Below, in pieces: positions 43,811 to 53,431 of a DNA stretch of 64,000 nucleotides. The stretch is from Robertmurraya siralis (GTDB lineage Bacteria > Bacillota > Bacilli > Bacillales > Cytobacillaceae). The notes below the pieces were generated by a model, which saw nothing but the letters and a program-made list of their open reading frames with translations, was not told where the DNA came from and ran no database searches. The DNA lies in assembly GCF_005502275.1 (NCBI RefSeq), contig NZ_SWLZ01000016.1:1-64000 (forward strand). The letters run 5' to 3'. Position 1 is the stretch's first letter; every line of letters begins with the position of its first letter. Both the position numbers and the translations under genes were made by a program.

Positions 43811-44060
43811 TCATTTCACCATGTAGTATGCATCTATAAACGGCTGATCGACTTTTAAAAAATGCTTTTTTCCGCCTTCAATTTCAAAGCCCATTTTCTT
43901 TAGTGCAATATCGGTTGTATTGTGACTGTCAGTTCAAGTCTGTGAATGAGGCCCATACCTCTAACTCTTTAAATAATTGCGTCCCCTTTATCGGTGATTT
44001 TGAGCACAATGTACGCACTATGTTCCATTCCAATATCATTTTCTCGATTTGCTGTAGGTG
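43811..44060 (-). pseudogene. Decayed GNAT acetyltransferase
   Basis: Minus-strand fragments in different frames give a C-terminal GNAT core: AYIVLKITDKG, then GTQLFKELEVWA and, after a disrupted stretch with a stop, NTTDIALKKMGFEIEGGKK and VDQPFIDAYYMVK-stop. The order matches the end of RimJ/RimL-type acetyltransferases. Several frameshifts or deletions and the lack of an N-terminus mark it as dead. Confidence 0.65.
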
Positions 44061-44121
44061 ACTGATTAAAGGGAATGGGAGAAAAGTAAAGATTGAGCGG
44101 AGGCAAATATGAAACCTGGGT

Positions 44122-44376
44122 TTAAGTAAATTTACAGTTTCGTAATCTTTTCACGGCTTCCGTTCCAACGATACAACCAATTAATGAAAGAATTTCAATT
44201 GAAAAAAGCGCTTTAAAAACATAATAAAGGGTTGTTCCCAGCATAATATCATACGTAAAGATAGATTTTATTTTAGAACCTTCAATGGTGTAAAAGATAA
44301 ATTTATGATTATTTGTCTTCACTCGCACTCCACCTTTTGGGTTGTTACTAATTTTATGCGATCGAGTGCTTGGCAT
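44122..44376 (-). CDS. Possible small membrane protein
   Basis: The frame codes for up to 84 residues, with one or two hydrophobic stretches (about 45-72) and a basic start. The best ribosome binding site is AAAGGTGG inside the frame, upstream of GTG codons near 44318-44324, which would give about 66 residues (VKTNNHKFIFYTIEGSK...). There is no recognisable family. It is listed because of the site and the coding-like composition. Confidence 0.35.
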   Translation of the reverse strand: MPSTRSHKISNNPKGGVRVKTNNHKFIFYTIEGSKIKSIFTYDIMLGTTLYYVFKALFSIEILSLIGCIVGTEAVKRLRNCKFT

Positions 44377-44452
44377 ATAAACAATAATTAAAAATATAGG
44401 TGTTTGTTAGGTTTTAAAATACGAATTTGAGTCTGTGTTAAACTCTTGGCTC

Positions 44453-44893
44453 TTACTTGTCAATGAATTTTTGATAACCATATAAAAATAAAGCCATTGC
44501 CATCGAGAGGTAAAAATGATGATACCGGGAAAACTTCACATAGTTAAGAAATTGTGTTTTTTCAAAAAAGGCTATTAATGGAAATGAAAAAAGCAGATTT
44601 TGCAATAAATTTGTCAGTAAATATAACCAAAATTTCCCGTATGTTAATTTGAATGTCCAAAATGTAGCAACAGAAAAACCACACAAAACAAGAGACAAGA
44701 TATTAATGATTTTATTTGAGATTCCGCCTTTAACTTTAAATAAATTAAAATGTGCTCCAATAAAATTAATGGTCATTGTGATTAATAGAGACATGGTAGT
44801 TACTGGAAAAAATCGCTTAATTGTTTTTCGGGGAATGAAATATAAGCTCCCTAAAGAAGAAATTAATAAAACTCGAATGAAATTAGTTACCAT
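44453..44893 (-). CDS. Small multi-pass membrane protein, paralogue of 165-617
   Basis: The 146-residue protein has four or five hydrophobic segments and is clearly similar along its length to the protein at 165-617. Shared features are IPRKTIKRFFPV near the start, KLTYGKFWLYLLTNLLQNLL, AFFEKTQFLNYVKFSRYHH and a closing LFLYGYQ. ATG 44893 is chosen from TAGGAGGAAGTGCATCC upstream. The function is unknown. Two copies in one 64-kb window suggest a family expanded in this genome (inference). Confidence 0.75.
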   Translation of the reverse strand: MVTNFIRVLLISSLGSLYFIPRKTIKRFFPVTTMSLLITMTINFIGAHFNLFKVKGGISNKIINILSLVLCGFSVATFWTFKLTYGKFWLYLLTNLLQNLLFSFPLIAFFEKTQFLNYVKFSRYHHFYLSMAMALFLYGYQKFIDK

Positions 44894-45312
44894 GGATGCA
44901 CTTCCTCCTAAATTGGGATTCAATTAGAGTCCGTTCATTTTTTAATTGTGTACTTCAAGTTTAAAAACGAAAGTTGGGCATTTAAAAATGTGAATAAAAA
45001 CGATTTTTTATTAGCAGCTGTAATGACTAAAACGATTCAATAGCAAAGTGATTAATAAAGAAATTATATTTTTCTCGTTAAGGATAAAATTCCCTGACGT
45101 AAGCACTAATATGTAGGTGATTTGTAACTTTAAATATTTTATTTATGTACACGTAAATTTTGGTAGCAATACTTGATAGGTGAAGGGGATGGAACAATGA
45201 GCTTATAAGCAGGGGAGAAAAACCCTACAGCTATATGTTTAAAAAAATGATGCCTATTTTTCCCAATATATTATACTATTGAATAATAGAGATAATATTG
45301 GAGGGTAACAAA
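44894..45312. other. Intergenic region
   Basis: About 420 bp of AT-rich sequence without a gene. A TATACTATTG-rich stretch near 45270-45290 may be the -10 region of the lipoprotein gene. Nothing else was recognised. Confidence 0.4.
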
Positions 45313-45927
45313 GTGAAAACACGAAATATAATGATACTTTTAGCGACTATAATGCTTTTAGTTTCTGCCTGTGGAAGTCGAGAAGCTAAACAAAATGAAT
45401 CCAGCGAGAAAACCGATAATAAAACAGAGGGAAATGAAAAGATAGAAGTAGATAAAAATTTATTAGATGTTGAGGTAACATTACCTGAGTCATTCTTTAA
45501 GGAACAAGAGCAGGATATTGCTCAAGTGATTGCCGAGGCAGAATCAGAAGGTATTAGTGTTACTAAGAATAGTGATGGGTCCTTAACTTATAAAATGTCA
45601 AAAGCAAAACATAAAGAAATGATGAGTGAGTTAGAAAACGAGACAAAAACTTCTATTGAAGAAATGAAAAATAGTGAAGATTTTGCCTCAATCAAAGATG
45701 TGGAATATAATAAGTCCTTTTCTGAGATCACTTTGGTGGTAATTAGAGAAAAATACGAGGGTAGTTTTGATGGCTTTGCAGTTTTAGGTGTGGCTATTAG
45801 CAGTATGTTGTATCAGATGTTTGATGGTGTGAATCCTGATGATTATAAAGTAACCATCTTTCTAAAAGATGCTGATACTGGGGAAGTATTTGATACGATT
45901 ATTTATCCAGAAGCATTGGAACAGTAA
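45313..45927 (+). CDS. Hypothetical lipoprotein
   Basis: The protein of about 204 residues has a lipoprotein signal (VKTRNIMILLATIMLLVSAC, lipidated Cys at about residue 20). An acidic Glu/Lys/Asn linker follows, then a soluble domain of about 150 residues beginning DVEVTLPESFF. GTG 45313 is preceded by GGAGGGTAACAAA. It should be anchored on the outer membrane face. I do not recognise the domain. A PIN-domain fragment starts immediately after its stop. Confidence 0.75.
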   Translation: MKTRNIMILLATIMLLVSACGSREAKQNESSEKTDNKTEGNEKIEVDKNLLDVEVTLPESFFKEQEQDIAQVIAEAESEGISVTKNSDGSLTYKMSKAKHKEMMSELENETKTSIEEMKNSEDFASIKDVEYNKSFSEITLVVIREKYEGSFDGFAVLGVAISSMLYQMFDGVNPDDYKVTIFLKDADTGEVFDTIIYPEALEQ

Positions 45928-45929
45928 AT

Positions 45930-46124
45930 ACTATAGAAAATGGAACCGAAGAAAGTATAACAATTGAAGCATTAAAAGTTTTCGCAGAAAAAAACGTTGA
46001 TTTTGCCGACGCATTACTAAGTGTAAAATCTAAAGAAAATCTCCCCGTACTTACATGGGATAAAAAAGATTTAAAAAAATTAGAATGCGAATATTATTCA
46101 CCTGAACAATTAATTGAAGCCTAA
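45930..46124 (+). pseudogene. PIN-domain toxin fragment (3' part)
   Basis: An open stretch of 64 codons without a start reads EALKVFAEKNVDFADALLS, then PVLTWDKKDLKKL, and ends QLIEA-stop. The FADALL and VLTWDKKDLKKL blocks match the C-terminal half of PIN-domain RNases of VapC type. The N-terminal half and a partner antitoxin are missing. Confidence 0.6.
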
Positions 46125-46190
46125 AATCAAATCAAAAAAATGCAAAATGATTTCGAAAACTCTAGTTTTCATTAGGATTCTAAGAAAAAT

Positions 46191-46234
46191 AAAAAACGTC
46201 AATCCCTTGATACAATTGGGGTTGGCGTTTTTTG
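46191..46234 (+). terminator. Terminator
   Basis: AAAAAACGTCAATCCC pairs with GGGGTTGGCGTTTTTT around a short loop. It lies between the PIN fragment and the minus-strand tRNA gene. Confidence 0.85.
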
Positions 46235-46260
46235 GTAGAACGCTTTAAAACATACAGGAC

Positions 46261-46333
46261 GTCCCAGGAGGGATTCGAACCCCCGACCTACAGTTTAGGA
46301 AACTGTTGCTCTATCCTGCTGAGCTACTGGGAC
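46261..46333 (-). tRNA. tRNA-Arg (anticodon CCT)
   Basis: The 73-nt minus-strand gene folds as a full cloverleaf. The acceptor stem is GTCCCAG/CTGGGAC, the D-arm GCTC/GAGC, the anticodon arm ACAGT-TTCCTAA-ACTGT with anticodon CCT, and the T-arm has loop TTCGAAT. The 3' CCA is not encoded. Its 5' part is copied twice more in the tandem repeat just upstream of it (46308-46647). Confidence 0.95.
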
Positions 46334-46647
46334 ATATTGAAATAAAATATATGATAATTTACGCACACAAAAGGAAACTGTCGTCCTGATTTCAGAAAGC
46401 AAACTCAAGGAGCGGCTCAATCAGTACGCTGTCGAAAAATCAGAGAAGCGGATTCGAACGTGCTCTATCCTGCTGAGCTACTGGGACATATTGAAATAAA
46501 ATATATGATAATTTACGCACACAAAAGGAAACTGTCGTCCTGATTTCAGAAAGCAAACTCAAGGAGCGACTCAATCAGTACGCTGTAGAAAAATCAGAGA
46601 AGCGGACTCGAACGTGCTCTATCCTACTGAGCTACTGGGACATAATT
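46308..46647 (-). repeat. 154-bp tandem repeat containing a chimeric pseudo-tRNA
   Basis: The segment from GCTCTATCC in the tRNA gene to AATCAGAGAAGCGGATTCGAACGT (46308-46461) is repeated at 46462-46615 with three visible base changes, and a third copy starts at 46616 and stops near 46647. Each repeat joins the first 26 or so bases of tRNA-Arg to a T-loop-like GTTCGAATCC from a different context. The anticodon arm is missing, so the copies cannot be functional tRNAs. Confidence 0.85.
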
Positions 46648-46659
46648 AACTTTACACGT

Positions 46660-47071
46660 GAAAGGAAATGCTCAAGAAGCAGTTCGTTCATGTGAAATGT
46701 TGTCCACGAATTTTCCTTTAAACATCCCCGTGTTTTTCCAATAATCAGCATTAACTATTATAAGTTATTCTCAGAAAAGGTCAAGTAGTACGAAGAGATG
46801 TTTAAAATAGCTGAGTTGAAACTTTCATTAGTAGGAAGCGTCTAATTAATAAGTATTATTTTTTGCTTGAAATTAAAGAAATTTATAAATATGGGCTCTC
46901 TAAAGTACAAGGTTATTTGGACAATAAATAAGGGTAAGAGAAGAGCGGATAGAGGCTTTTGCTGCATTAATACATTGTTAATTTTCTCCTTTTAAGAGGA
47001 ATTTTGCAGAATCATATCGAAAATAAGTTAAAATAGAAGAAACATCAAAAGCAAATTGCGGGAGGGAAAGC
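46660..47071. other. Intergenic region before the moxR-like gene
   Basis: No gene is evident. TTGGACAATAAATAAG near 46916 and an AT-rich segment near 47020 are weak promoter candidates. The ribosome binding site GGGAGGG of the next gene is at 47059. Confidence 0.4.
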
Positions 47072-48028
47072 ATGACACACGAACAATTGAATCCGACGAT
47101 CGGAAGGATCTTAGAAAATATAGAAAAAGTAATGATTGGAAAAAGAAATGTGGCGGAATTAAGTTTAGTTGCGCTGTTATCAGGTGGGCATGTCCTACTT
47201 GAGGATGTCCCAGGTGTAGGAAAGACAATGATGGTTCGTGCGCTTGCAAAATCGGTGAATGCCAAGTTTCGACGCATTCAGTTCACTCCTGATCTTCTTC
47301 CGTCCGATGTGACAGGTGTGTCTATTTACAATCCGAAAGAATTAGAGTTTCAATTTCGCCCAGGTCCGATTATGGGAAATATTATATTGGCTGATGAAAT
47401 TAATCGTACTTCTCCTAAAACTCAATCGGCATTGCTGGAAGGAATGGAGGAAAGCAGTGTAACCGTTGACGGAATAACCCATCGTTTGGAGAAGCCTTTT
47501 TTTGTCATGGCGACGCAAAATCCTATTGAATACGAAGGAACTTATCCTTTACCAGAGGCCCAGCTTGATCGTTTCTTGTTAAAAATGAAAATGGGCTATC
47601 CTGATGTGAACGAAGAGATGGAAGTGCTTAGTCGTGCTCAAAGGACGATGCCAATTGAAGAGCTAGAGTCGGTTATCGATTTGAATGATCTTAGAGAACT
47701 ACAAGAAAATATTAAACTTGTAACGGTAGATGATACGATTAAACGTTACATTGTCGATATCGTAAATGGAACACGAAGAAATAGCAGTGTCTACTTAGGT
47801 GCTAGCCCTCGTGGTTCGATTGCGCTTATGAAAGCGGCACAAGCATATGCTTATATGTATAAACGTGATTATGTACTACCGGATGATGTGCAATTTTTAG
47901 CGTCATATGTGCTTGCCCATCGAATTATTTTAAAATCGGAAGCGAAGTTTGAAGGAATTTCAGCTGAGGATGTGCTGGAGCGTGTATTGGCTCGGGTGCC
48001 GATTCCAGTTCAAAGGCTTGTGAAATAA
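47072..48028 (+). CDS. yeaC: MoxR-family AAA+ ATPase
   Basis: The 318-residue protein is a MoxR-type AAA+ ATPase with Walker A GVGKT (in VPGVGKTMM), Walker B ILADEINR, sensor 1 ATQNP and the MoxR stretch PLPEAQLDRFLLK, followed by a C-terminal lid (about 225-318). MoxR proteins are thought to act as chaperones for metal or protein complex assembly. ATG follows GGGAGGGAAAGC. It heads a co-directional unit with the DUF58 and transglutaminase genes. The symbol follows the corresponding order in B. subtilis. Confidence 0.92.
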   Translation: MTHEQLNPTIGRILENIEKVMIGKRNVAELSLVALLSGGHVLLEDVPGVGKTMMVRALAKSVNAKFRRIQFTPDLLPSDVTGVSIYNPKELEFQFRPGPIMGNIILADEINRTSPKTQSALLEGMEESSVTVDGITHRLEKPFFVMATQNPIEYEGTYPLPEAQLDRFLLKMKMGYPDVNEEMEVLSRAQRTMPIEELESVIDLNDLRELQENIKLVTVDDTIKRYIVDIVNGTRRNSSVYLGASPRGSIALMKAAQAYAYMYKRDYVLPDDVQFLASYVLAHRIILKSEAKFEGISAEDVLERVLARVPIPVQRLVK

Positions 48029-48029
48029 A

Positions 48030-49250
48030 ATGAGACAATTTATGAATCGCATGAGGCCTGTGTGGAAGCTGTTAGTCCTATTATTTTTAGTTGTCTTGAC
48101 CTTTTCCTATGCGATGTTTCAGGGAGGGTTTGTGAGTTGGTTTCTATTTTATAGTTTTCTTCCTTTTGCTTTATATAGTCTGGCACTGGTGTTTTATGGA
48201 GTTCGGCACATGACAGTGAAAAGAGAGTTTTTGAAAGAAGAATACCACGCAGGAGAAAAACTTAAAGTAAAAATCAAGTTGAAACGCCCCTCATCTTTTC
48301 CTCTTTTTTATATGATAATTGAGGATGACTTAAGCAATGAATTATTGGCCCCGACTCAGAAAGGTCAGATGAAAACATTTGTCTACCCCCATTTTCGTAA
48401 GGAAATAGATTTTGAGTATGTGATTGAATCCCTTCCACGAGGAGAACATCACTTAAAAGGAATTCACATTAAGTTTGGCGATCCTTTAGGGCTCATAGAA
48501 AAACAAATTCATATTGAAACAGAAGATGATAAGCTCCTTGTCTACCCAGCTTATGAAGAGATCATCTATCGGTTGATGGACAATCATTATGAGCAGGGAA
48601 TGACTGCATCAAAGGAAAGAGTACAGAGGGATACTTCTATGGCGATTGGAATTAGAGAATATCAACCGGGCGATCGTTATTCGTGGATTAACTGGAAGGC
48701 AACAGCGAAGAGAAATGACATTATGACTAAAGAATTTGAACAACGGAAATCACATGATGTTTTCTTAATGATGGATTGTGCTCCAGATATCAGATTTGAG
48801 GCAATCGTTTCTTTTACCGCATCGCTGGTGAGAGGAATTTTGCGCAAAGGGGCCCAAGTCGGACTTCTTACTTATGGAGAGGAGAGAAGATTATTTCCGA
48901 TCCAAGGTGGTGAGGGTCATCAGCAGCAACTTTTTTACCATTTGGCGAAAGTAAAGGATCGAAGTCCAGTAGCATTAGATGCTGTACTTGACAGTGAGAG
49001 CTTTATGATGTGGCAAAATGCTTCCTTTATGTTAATCACTTCCCAATTAACGAAAGAGTTGGTAGAGAAAGCAAGTCAATTTTCCATGAGAACAGGAATG
49101 ATGACGATATATCTGCTAAAAGAGGAGCAAGAAACGATCGGCAGCAAAGAAATTGCCTTAAAAAGCGAAGCGAACTCAAGAGGCGTACGGGTTGTATTTG
49201 TTCATAATGGTCAGTTCTCCCAGGCTTTCTCGGAGGTGGGTAGAGGATGA
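48030..49250 (+). CDS. yeaD: DUF58 domain protein
   Basis: The 406-residue protein has two N-terminal membrane helices (about 13-31 and 35-55) and then a large cytoplasmic part. The DUF58 core is seen around GIREYQPGDRYSWINWKATA (about 207-226), with a von Willebrand A-like fold after it (LMMDCAPD). DUF58 proteins pair with MoxR ATPases, as here. It starts one base after the ATPase stop and overlaps the next gene by four bases (ATGA), so all three are co-translated. The exact function is unknown. Confidence 0.9.
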   Translation: MRQFMNRMRPVWKLLVLLFLVVLTFSYAMFQGGFVSWFLFYSFLPFALYSLALVFYGVRHMTVKREFLKEEYHAGEKLKVKIKLKRPSSFPLFYMIIEDDLSNELLAPTQKGQMKTFVYPHFRKEIDFEYVIESLPRGEHHLKGIHIKFGDPLGLIEKQIHIETEDDKLLVYPAYEEIIYRLMDNHYEQGMTASKERVQRDTSMAIGIREYQPGDRYSWINWKATAKRNDIMTKEFEQRKSHDVFLMMDCAPDIRFEAIVSFTASLVRGILRKGAQVGLLTYGEERRLFPIQGGEGHQQQLFYHLAKVKDRSPVALDAVLDSESFMMWQNASFMLITSQLTKELVEKASQFSMRTGMMTIYLLKEEQETIGSKEIALKSEANSRGVRVVFVHNGQFSQAFSEVGRG

Positions 49251-51466
49251 ACGGAGGGAAATTACAAAGCAATATATTGAATATGTGGCTTTATATATGT
49301 GGCTTTCTTTTATTATGGGAATGGCTCAGACCGTTAAAACAGTTGACGGATACGGCCAACTTAACTGTCTTTATCATTTTTCTAGTCATATCGCTCGTTT
49401 TAGCTTATTTTAAGGTCAATATTTTTGTTCGAAATGGCATTAAGCTGCTTTATGTTCTTTACACAATAAATCTGTTGTATTTTGAAGACTCCTTTTTTAA
49501 GCTGAAGTGGTTCTTTTATGTGACAGATTCAGTAATTGAGAACATGCGAGCTGTATTTCAAGGGAGCTGGGTATCTTTAACCGATGACTTTCGAAGCATC
49601 CTTTTTTTCATCTTGCTTGGGCTAATGGCTTACCTGCTTCGATATTGGCTCATAAGTCGAAGGCAAATCTTCGTTTTCTTTTTTATGACTTTATTATATA
49701 TTACCGTCCTTGATACATTTACTCCCTACGAAGCTGAATTTGCCATTGTCCGGACAATCGTAATTGGTTTTGCGCTTATGGGAATATTGACATTTTATCG
49801 GATTTTAGATCGGGAAAACCTGCAAATGCCAGCTGCTTTCGCGAGAAAATGGCTTATTCCATTGGTGGGGATGGTGTGCGTAAGTATTATTATTGGTTAC
49901 GCTGCACCGAAGGCAAGTCCTATTTGGCCTGATCCAGTTCCATATATTAAATCCTATTCACAAGATAATCGTGAAGATGGAAATGGCAGCGGGGGGATAC
50001 GAAAGGTCGGGTATGGAATGGATGACTCCACTTTGGGAGGTCCGTTCATGCCGGATGATACCGTTGTTTATGAGACGGAAGCGGATCATCGCCAGTATTG
50101 GAAGGTTGAAACGAAGGATGTTTATACAGGAAAAGGCTGGGTTATTGCTGAAGAGAACGGAGAAAAGATTGCCTTTGCCCAAGGAGAAGAGTTTCCGATT
50201 TCTAACTATACAGATGAAGAAATGACCGTGGATGAAAGAACAGCGACGATAAGGCCGTTTCTTCAATATCCTCATATTATTTATCCGTTAGGATTGAAAG
50301 TTGTTGAAAATGACATTGGGCATTCATACGAAGTGGATTTGAGCTTAGAAAAAATAAGTGGTGCTGATTTAGGAAATCTCCCGGGTATCGGTCAGTATAC
50401 AGTGGAATATGAATCACCAAGATTCAGCATTCGCGGGATGATGAGTACGGTTGATCAAAACCATCCACTTTTAACAGAAGATTTCCTTGCCCGTTACACA
50501 CAGCTGCCTGATGAATTGCCTGAGAGAGTAAGAGACTTGGCGTTAGAGCTTACACAGGACAAAGAGAATTGGTATGAGAAAGCGAAAGCGATCGAAGACT
50601 ATTTTGGTCGTGTAGATTTTCAATATGATCAGAAGGACGTAGCAGTTCCAGGAAGAAATGAAGACTATGTAGATCAGTTTTTATTTGAGACGCAGAAAGG
50701 CTACTGTGATAATTTTTCAACTTCAATGGTTGTGATGCTTAGGTCGATTGGAATTCCAGCGCGCTGGGTTAAGGGTTACACGGAAGGCGATTTTCGCGGG
50801 ATGACAGACTCAGGTAAGAGGCTGTATGTCATTACGAATAATAATGCCCATTCATGGGTAGAGGTGTTTTTTCCTGAAGTAGGCTGGGTGCCGTTTGAGC
50901 CGACGAAAGGATTCTCGAATAACGCTCAATTTACATTTGATTTAGACAGTGAGCAGCCGGGTCAGCAGGATGATGTTTTAGAAGCGCCGGAGGCACCGGA
51001 AGTGGATAAACCAGAAGAAACGGATGCCCCTGAGCAATCTGCCCAAACTTCTTTTTCATGGAAAGATACTTTCGATAAGACTACGCAATTTTTGCGCACA
51101 AATTGGCTGTGGTTTGCAGCTGCGATTGCGGTGCTTACCTTAACAACCTACATTTTGTATAAAACACGACTAAAATGGCTTCCTTACTTTTTAATCTTCC
51201 GCTACAGGAGAAGAAAAAATGACGAGGATTTCCCTGAAGCATATATCGCCTTATTAACACAGTTAAATCGGTACGGCTTGAAGAGGAACCAGGAACAAAC
51301 CTTAAGGGAATATGCCCGCTATGTCGACCATTATTTTTCCAGTGGGGAGATGAGTGCATTAACCTCAACCTATGAGCAGTATCTTTATAAGGGGAAGTTG
51401 CAAGAGGGAAGCTGGGAAAATACAAAAGAATTGTGGGAAAATTTAATTAAAAAAACAATCGCTTGA
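49247..51466 (+). CDS. yebA: Transglutaminase-like membrane protein (TgpA type)
   Basis: The 739-residue protein has about six N-terminal membrane helices (about 8-220) and an extracytoplasmic region. Its transglutaminase core carries Cys in KGYCDNFSTSM, His in NNAHSWVEVF and a following Asp/Glu site near VPFEPTKG. A Pro/Glu linker and another membrane helix (about 623-643) follow, with a cytoplasmic DUF4129-like tail. It could crosslink or hydrolyse cell-surface proteins. ATG lies in a four-base overlap with the DUF58 gene. The order matches yebA of B. subtilis. Confidence 0.9.
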   Translation: MNGGKLQSNILNMWLYICGFLLLWEWLRPLKQLTDTANLTVFIIFLVISLVLAYFKVNIFVRNGIKLLYVLYTINLLYFEDSFFKLKWFFYVTDSVIENMRAVFQGSWVSLTDDFRSILFFILLGLMAYLLRYWLISRRQIFVFFFMTLLYITVLDTFTPYEAEFAIVRTIVIGFALMGILTFYRILDRENLQMPAAFARKWLIPLVGMVCVSIIIGYAAPKASPIWPDPVPYIKSYSQDNREDGNGSGGIRKVGYGMDDSTLGGPFMPDDTVVYETEADHRQYWKVETKDVYTGKGWVIAEENGEKIAFAQGEEFPISNYTDEEMTVDERTATIRPFLQYPHIIYPLGLKVVENDIGHSYEVDLSLEKISGADLGNLPGIGQYTVEYESPRFSIRGMMSTVDQNHPLLTEDFLARYTQLPDELPERVRDLALELTQDKENWYEKAKAIEDYFGRVDFQYDQKDVAVPGRNEDYVDQFLFETQKGYCDNFSTSMVVMLRSIGIPARWVKGYTEGDFRGMTDSGKRLYVITNNNAHSWVEVFFPEVGWVPFEPTKGFSNNAQFTFDLDSEQPGQQDDVLEAPEAPEVDKPEETDAPEQSAQTSFSWKDTFDKTTQFLRTNWLWFAAAIAVLTLTTYILYKTRLKWLPYFLIFRYRRRKNDEDFPEAYIALLTQLNRYGLKRNQEQTLREYARYVDHYFSSGEMSALTSTYEQYLYKGKLQEGSWENTKELWENLIKKTIA

Positions 51467-51492
51467 CCTGTCGATCTGCATGTTGTTACAAT
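51463..51492 (+). promoter_or_regulatory. Promoter of guaA
   Basis: TTGACC (51463-51468), overlapping the stop of the transglutaminase gene, an 18-bp spacer and TACAAT (51487-51492) lie just before the guanine riboswitch. Confidence 0.65.
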
Positions 51493-51530
51493 ATGTCTTA
51501 ATTGGAACGATGAGCGTTTATAACATGAAT

Positions 51531-51601
51531 CCTTCATATATCCTCGGTAATATGGTCCGAGAGTCTCTACCGAATCACCTTAAATGATTTGACTATGAAG
51601 G
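51531..51601 (+). ncRNA. Purine (guanine) riboswitch
   Basis: The P1 stem pairs CCTTCATA with TATGAAGG. The core shows ATATGG in L2-type context, TCTCTACCG, CCTTAAAT and the ligand-contact segment TTGACTATG, where the C before TATG is the specificity base read as guanine (T would mean adenine). The loops can form the usual L2-L3 kissing pair. It controls guaA. Confidence 0.95.
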
Positions 51602-51658
51602 CAGGAATATTCTATTTTAGCTACGAAACTAGAATTCTGCCTTCACGTCATTTTTTTT
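51597..51658 (+). terminator. Riboswitch-controlled terminator of guaA
   Basis: GAAGGCAGGAAT...CTA pairs with TAG...ATTCTGCCTTC, ending at 51644 and followed after six bases by eight T residues. Its first bases overlap the 3' strand of aptamer stem P1, so the two structures compete only partly; guanine would be expected to favour termination. Confidence 0.8.
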
Positions 51659-51824
51659 GGAGGAGACTCTAGTTTTTTTATTGCGGAGATAGAATGGTCA
51701 CTCATATGAAGGATGGATAAAATACGGTATGGAATAACACTTGCTAGAACCTCATTTACAGGAGTTATAAACACATAATGAGGCAAACTAGTACTGAGAT
51801 TAAATAACGAGGTGGACGAAAGAG

Positions 51825-53375
51825 ATGACAATTGAGGGTTTACAAGGACAAGAAAAAATAGTTGTGTTGGACTTCGGAAGTCAATATAATCAGTTAATCA
51901 CAAGAAGAATACGCGAGTTTGGCGTTTATAGTGAGCTTCATCCACATACGATTACGGCAGAAGAAATTAAACAAATGAATGCGACAGGAATTATTTTTTC
52001 TGGCGGACCAAATAGTGTGTATGATGAGAATTCCTTCCGTGCAGATGAGGCTATTTTTGATTTAGGACTCCCAATTTTGGGGATTTGCTATGGAATGCAG
52101 CTCATGACTCAGCATTTTAATGGGAAAGTGGAGCCGGCGAAGAATCGTGAGTATGGAAAGGCTGAAATTAAAGTTGAAAATGAGACAAGACTTTTTGGAC
52201 AGCTTCCACAGGAGCAAATTGTGTGGATGAGTCATGGCGATCTTGTTGTTGAAGCACCGGCTGGCTTTACTGTTGATGCAACGAGTCCTTCATGTCCGAT
52301 TTCGGCGATGAGCGATGAATCTCGCAATCTGTATGCGGTGCAGTTCCATCCTGAGGTGCGTCATTCCCAATACGGAAACGAGCTATTGAGAAATTTTGTA
52401 TTCAATGTTTGTAAGTGTCAAGGGAATTGGTCAATGGAGAACTTTATTGAAATTGAAATGGAAAAAATTCGTCAAACCGTTGGAGATAAAAAAGTTTTAT
52501 GTGCCCTCAGCGGTGGAGTTGACTCTTCTGTTGTAGCAGTTTTGATTCACAAAGCGATCGGTGATCAATTAACTTGTATTTTCGTCGATCACGGTTTATT
52601 GCGCAAGGGTGAAGCTGATAGTGTCATGAAAACTTTCGCTGACGGCTTTAACATGAATGTCATTAAAGTCGACGCGAAGGAACGATTCTTATCCAAGCTC
52701 CAAGGGGTTAGCGATCCAGAGAAAAAACGTAAAATTATCGGAAATGAATTCATTTATGTTTTTGATGATGAGGCTACGAAGCTTGAAGGAATTGAGTTCC
52801 TAGCACAAGGAACTCTTTATACGGATATTATTGAAAGTGGGACAGCGACAGCGCAAACAATTAAATCACATCATAATGTTGGTGGACTTCCAGAGGACAT
52901 GCAATTCAAGCTAATTGAGCCGTTGAATACGCTCTTTAAGGATGAAGTCCGTGCTCTAGGAACAGAATTAGGAATTCCTGATGAGATTGTCTGGAGGCAG
53001 CCATTCCCAGGACCAGGTCTTGGCATTCGCGTTCTCGGGGAAATTTCAGAAGACAAGCTTGAAATTGTCCGTGAATCCGACTGGATTTTACGTGAAGAAA
53101 TAAAGAAAGCTGGGTTGGACCGTGATATTTGGCAATACTTTACTGTCCTTCCGGATATTCGCAGCGTCGGTGTAATGGGCGATGCAAGAACGTATGATTA
53201 CACGATCGGCATCCGTGCCGTTACTTCTATCGATGGAATGACTTCTGACTGGGCAAGAATTCCGTGGGATGTTCTCGAAGTCATTTCAACGCGCATTGTC
53301 AACGAGGTAAGCCACGTTAACCGTGTAGTGTATGATATTACAAGTAAGCCACCAGCTACGATTGAGTGGGAGTAG
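51825..53375 (+). CDS. guaA: GMP synthase (glutamine-hydrolysing)
   Basis: The 516-residue enzyme has an N-terminal class I amidotransferase domain (about 10-205) with Cys in GICYGMQ and the His/Glu pair in QFHPEV. The ATP-pyrophosphatase domain follows, with P-loop LSGGVDSSV (about 230), then the dimerisation domain ending in [11 protein letters not shown]. It converts XMP to GMP using glutamine. ATG follows GGTGGACGAAAGAG. The guanine riboswitch upstream provides feedback control. Its 3' end abuts the integrase of a decayed mobile element. Confidence 0.98.
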   Translation: MTIEGLQGQEKIVVLDFGSQYNQLITRRIREFGVYSELHPHTITAEEIKQMNATGIIFSGGPNSVYDENSFRADEAIFDLGLPILGICYGMQLMTQHFNGKVEPAKNREYGKAEIKVENETRLFGQLPQEQIVWMSHGDLVVEAPAGFTVDATSPSCPISAMSDESRNLYAVQFHPEVRHSQYGNELLRNFVFNVCKCQGNWSMENFIEIEMEKIRQTVGDKKVLCALSGGVDSSVVAVLIHKAIGDQLTCIFVDHGLLRKGEADSVMKTFADGFNMNVIKVDAKERFLSKLQGVSDPEKKRKIIGNEFIYVFDDEATKLEGIEFLAQGTLYTDIIESGTATAQTIKSHHNVGGLPEDMQFKLIEPLNTLFKDEVRALGTELGIPDEIVWRQPFPGPGLGIRVLGEISEDKLEIVRESDWILREEIKKAGLDRDIWQYFTVLPDIRSVGVMGDARTYDYTIGIRAVTSIDGMTSDWARIPWDVLEVISTRIVNEVSHVNRVVYDITSKPPATIEWE

Positions 53376-53382
53376 TAGAAGG

Positions 53383-53423
53383 AGAGCTGAAACCCCTTTG
53401 TTTATAAGGGTTTCGGCTCTTTA
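53383..53423. terminator. Terminator after guaA
   Basis: AGAGCTGAAACCC pairs with GGGTTTCGGCTCT around a short AT loop and is followed by TTTACT. It stands between convergent guaA and the integrase gene. Confidence 0.85.
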
Positions 53424-53431
53424 CTCTATTT

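Noticed and set aside
46381-46615. Small protein in the tandem repeat (frame reading VVLISESKLKERLNQYA)
   Set aside because: There is no start codon or ribosome binding site and the frame runs into the pseudo-tRNA; kept only as part of the repeat.
53376-53431. Exact attL core at the guaA end
   Set aside because: No matching direct repeat was found elsewhere in the window, so the att core cannot be defined.
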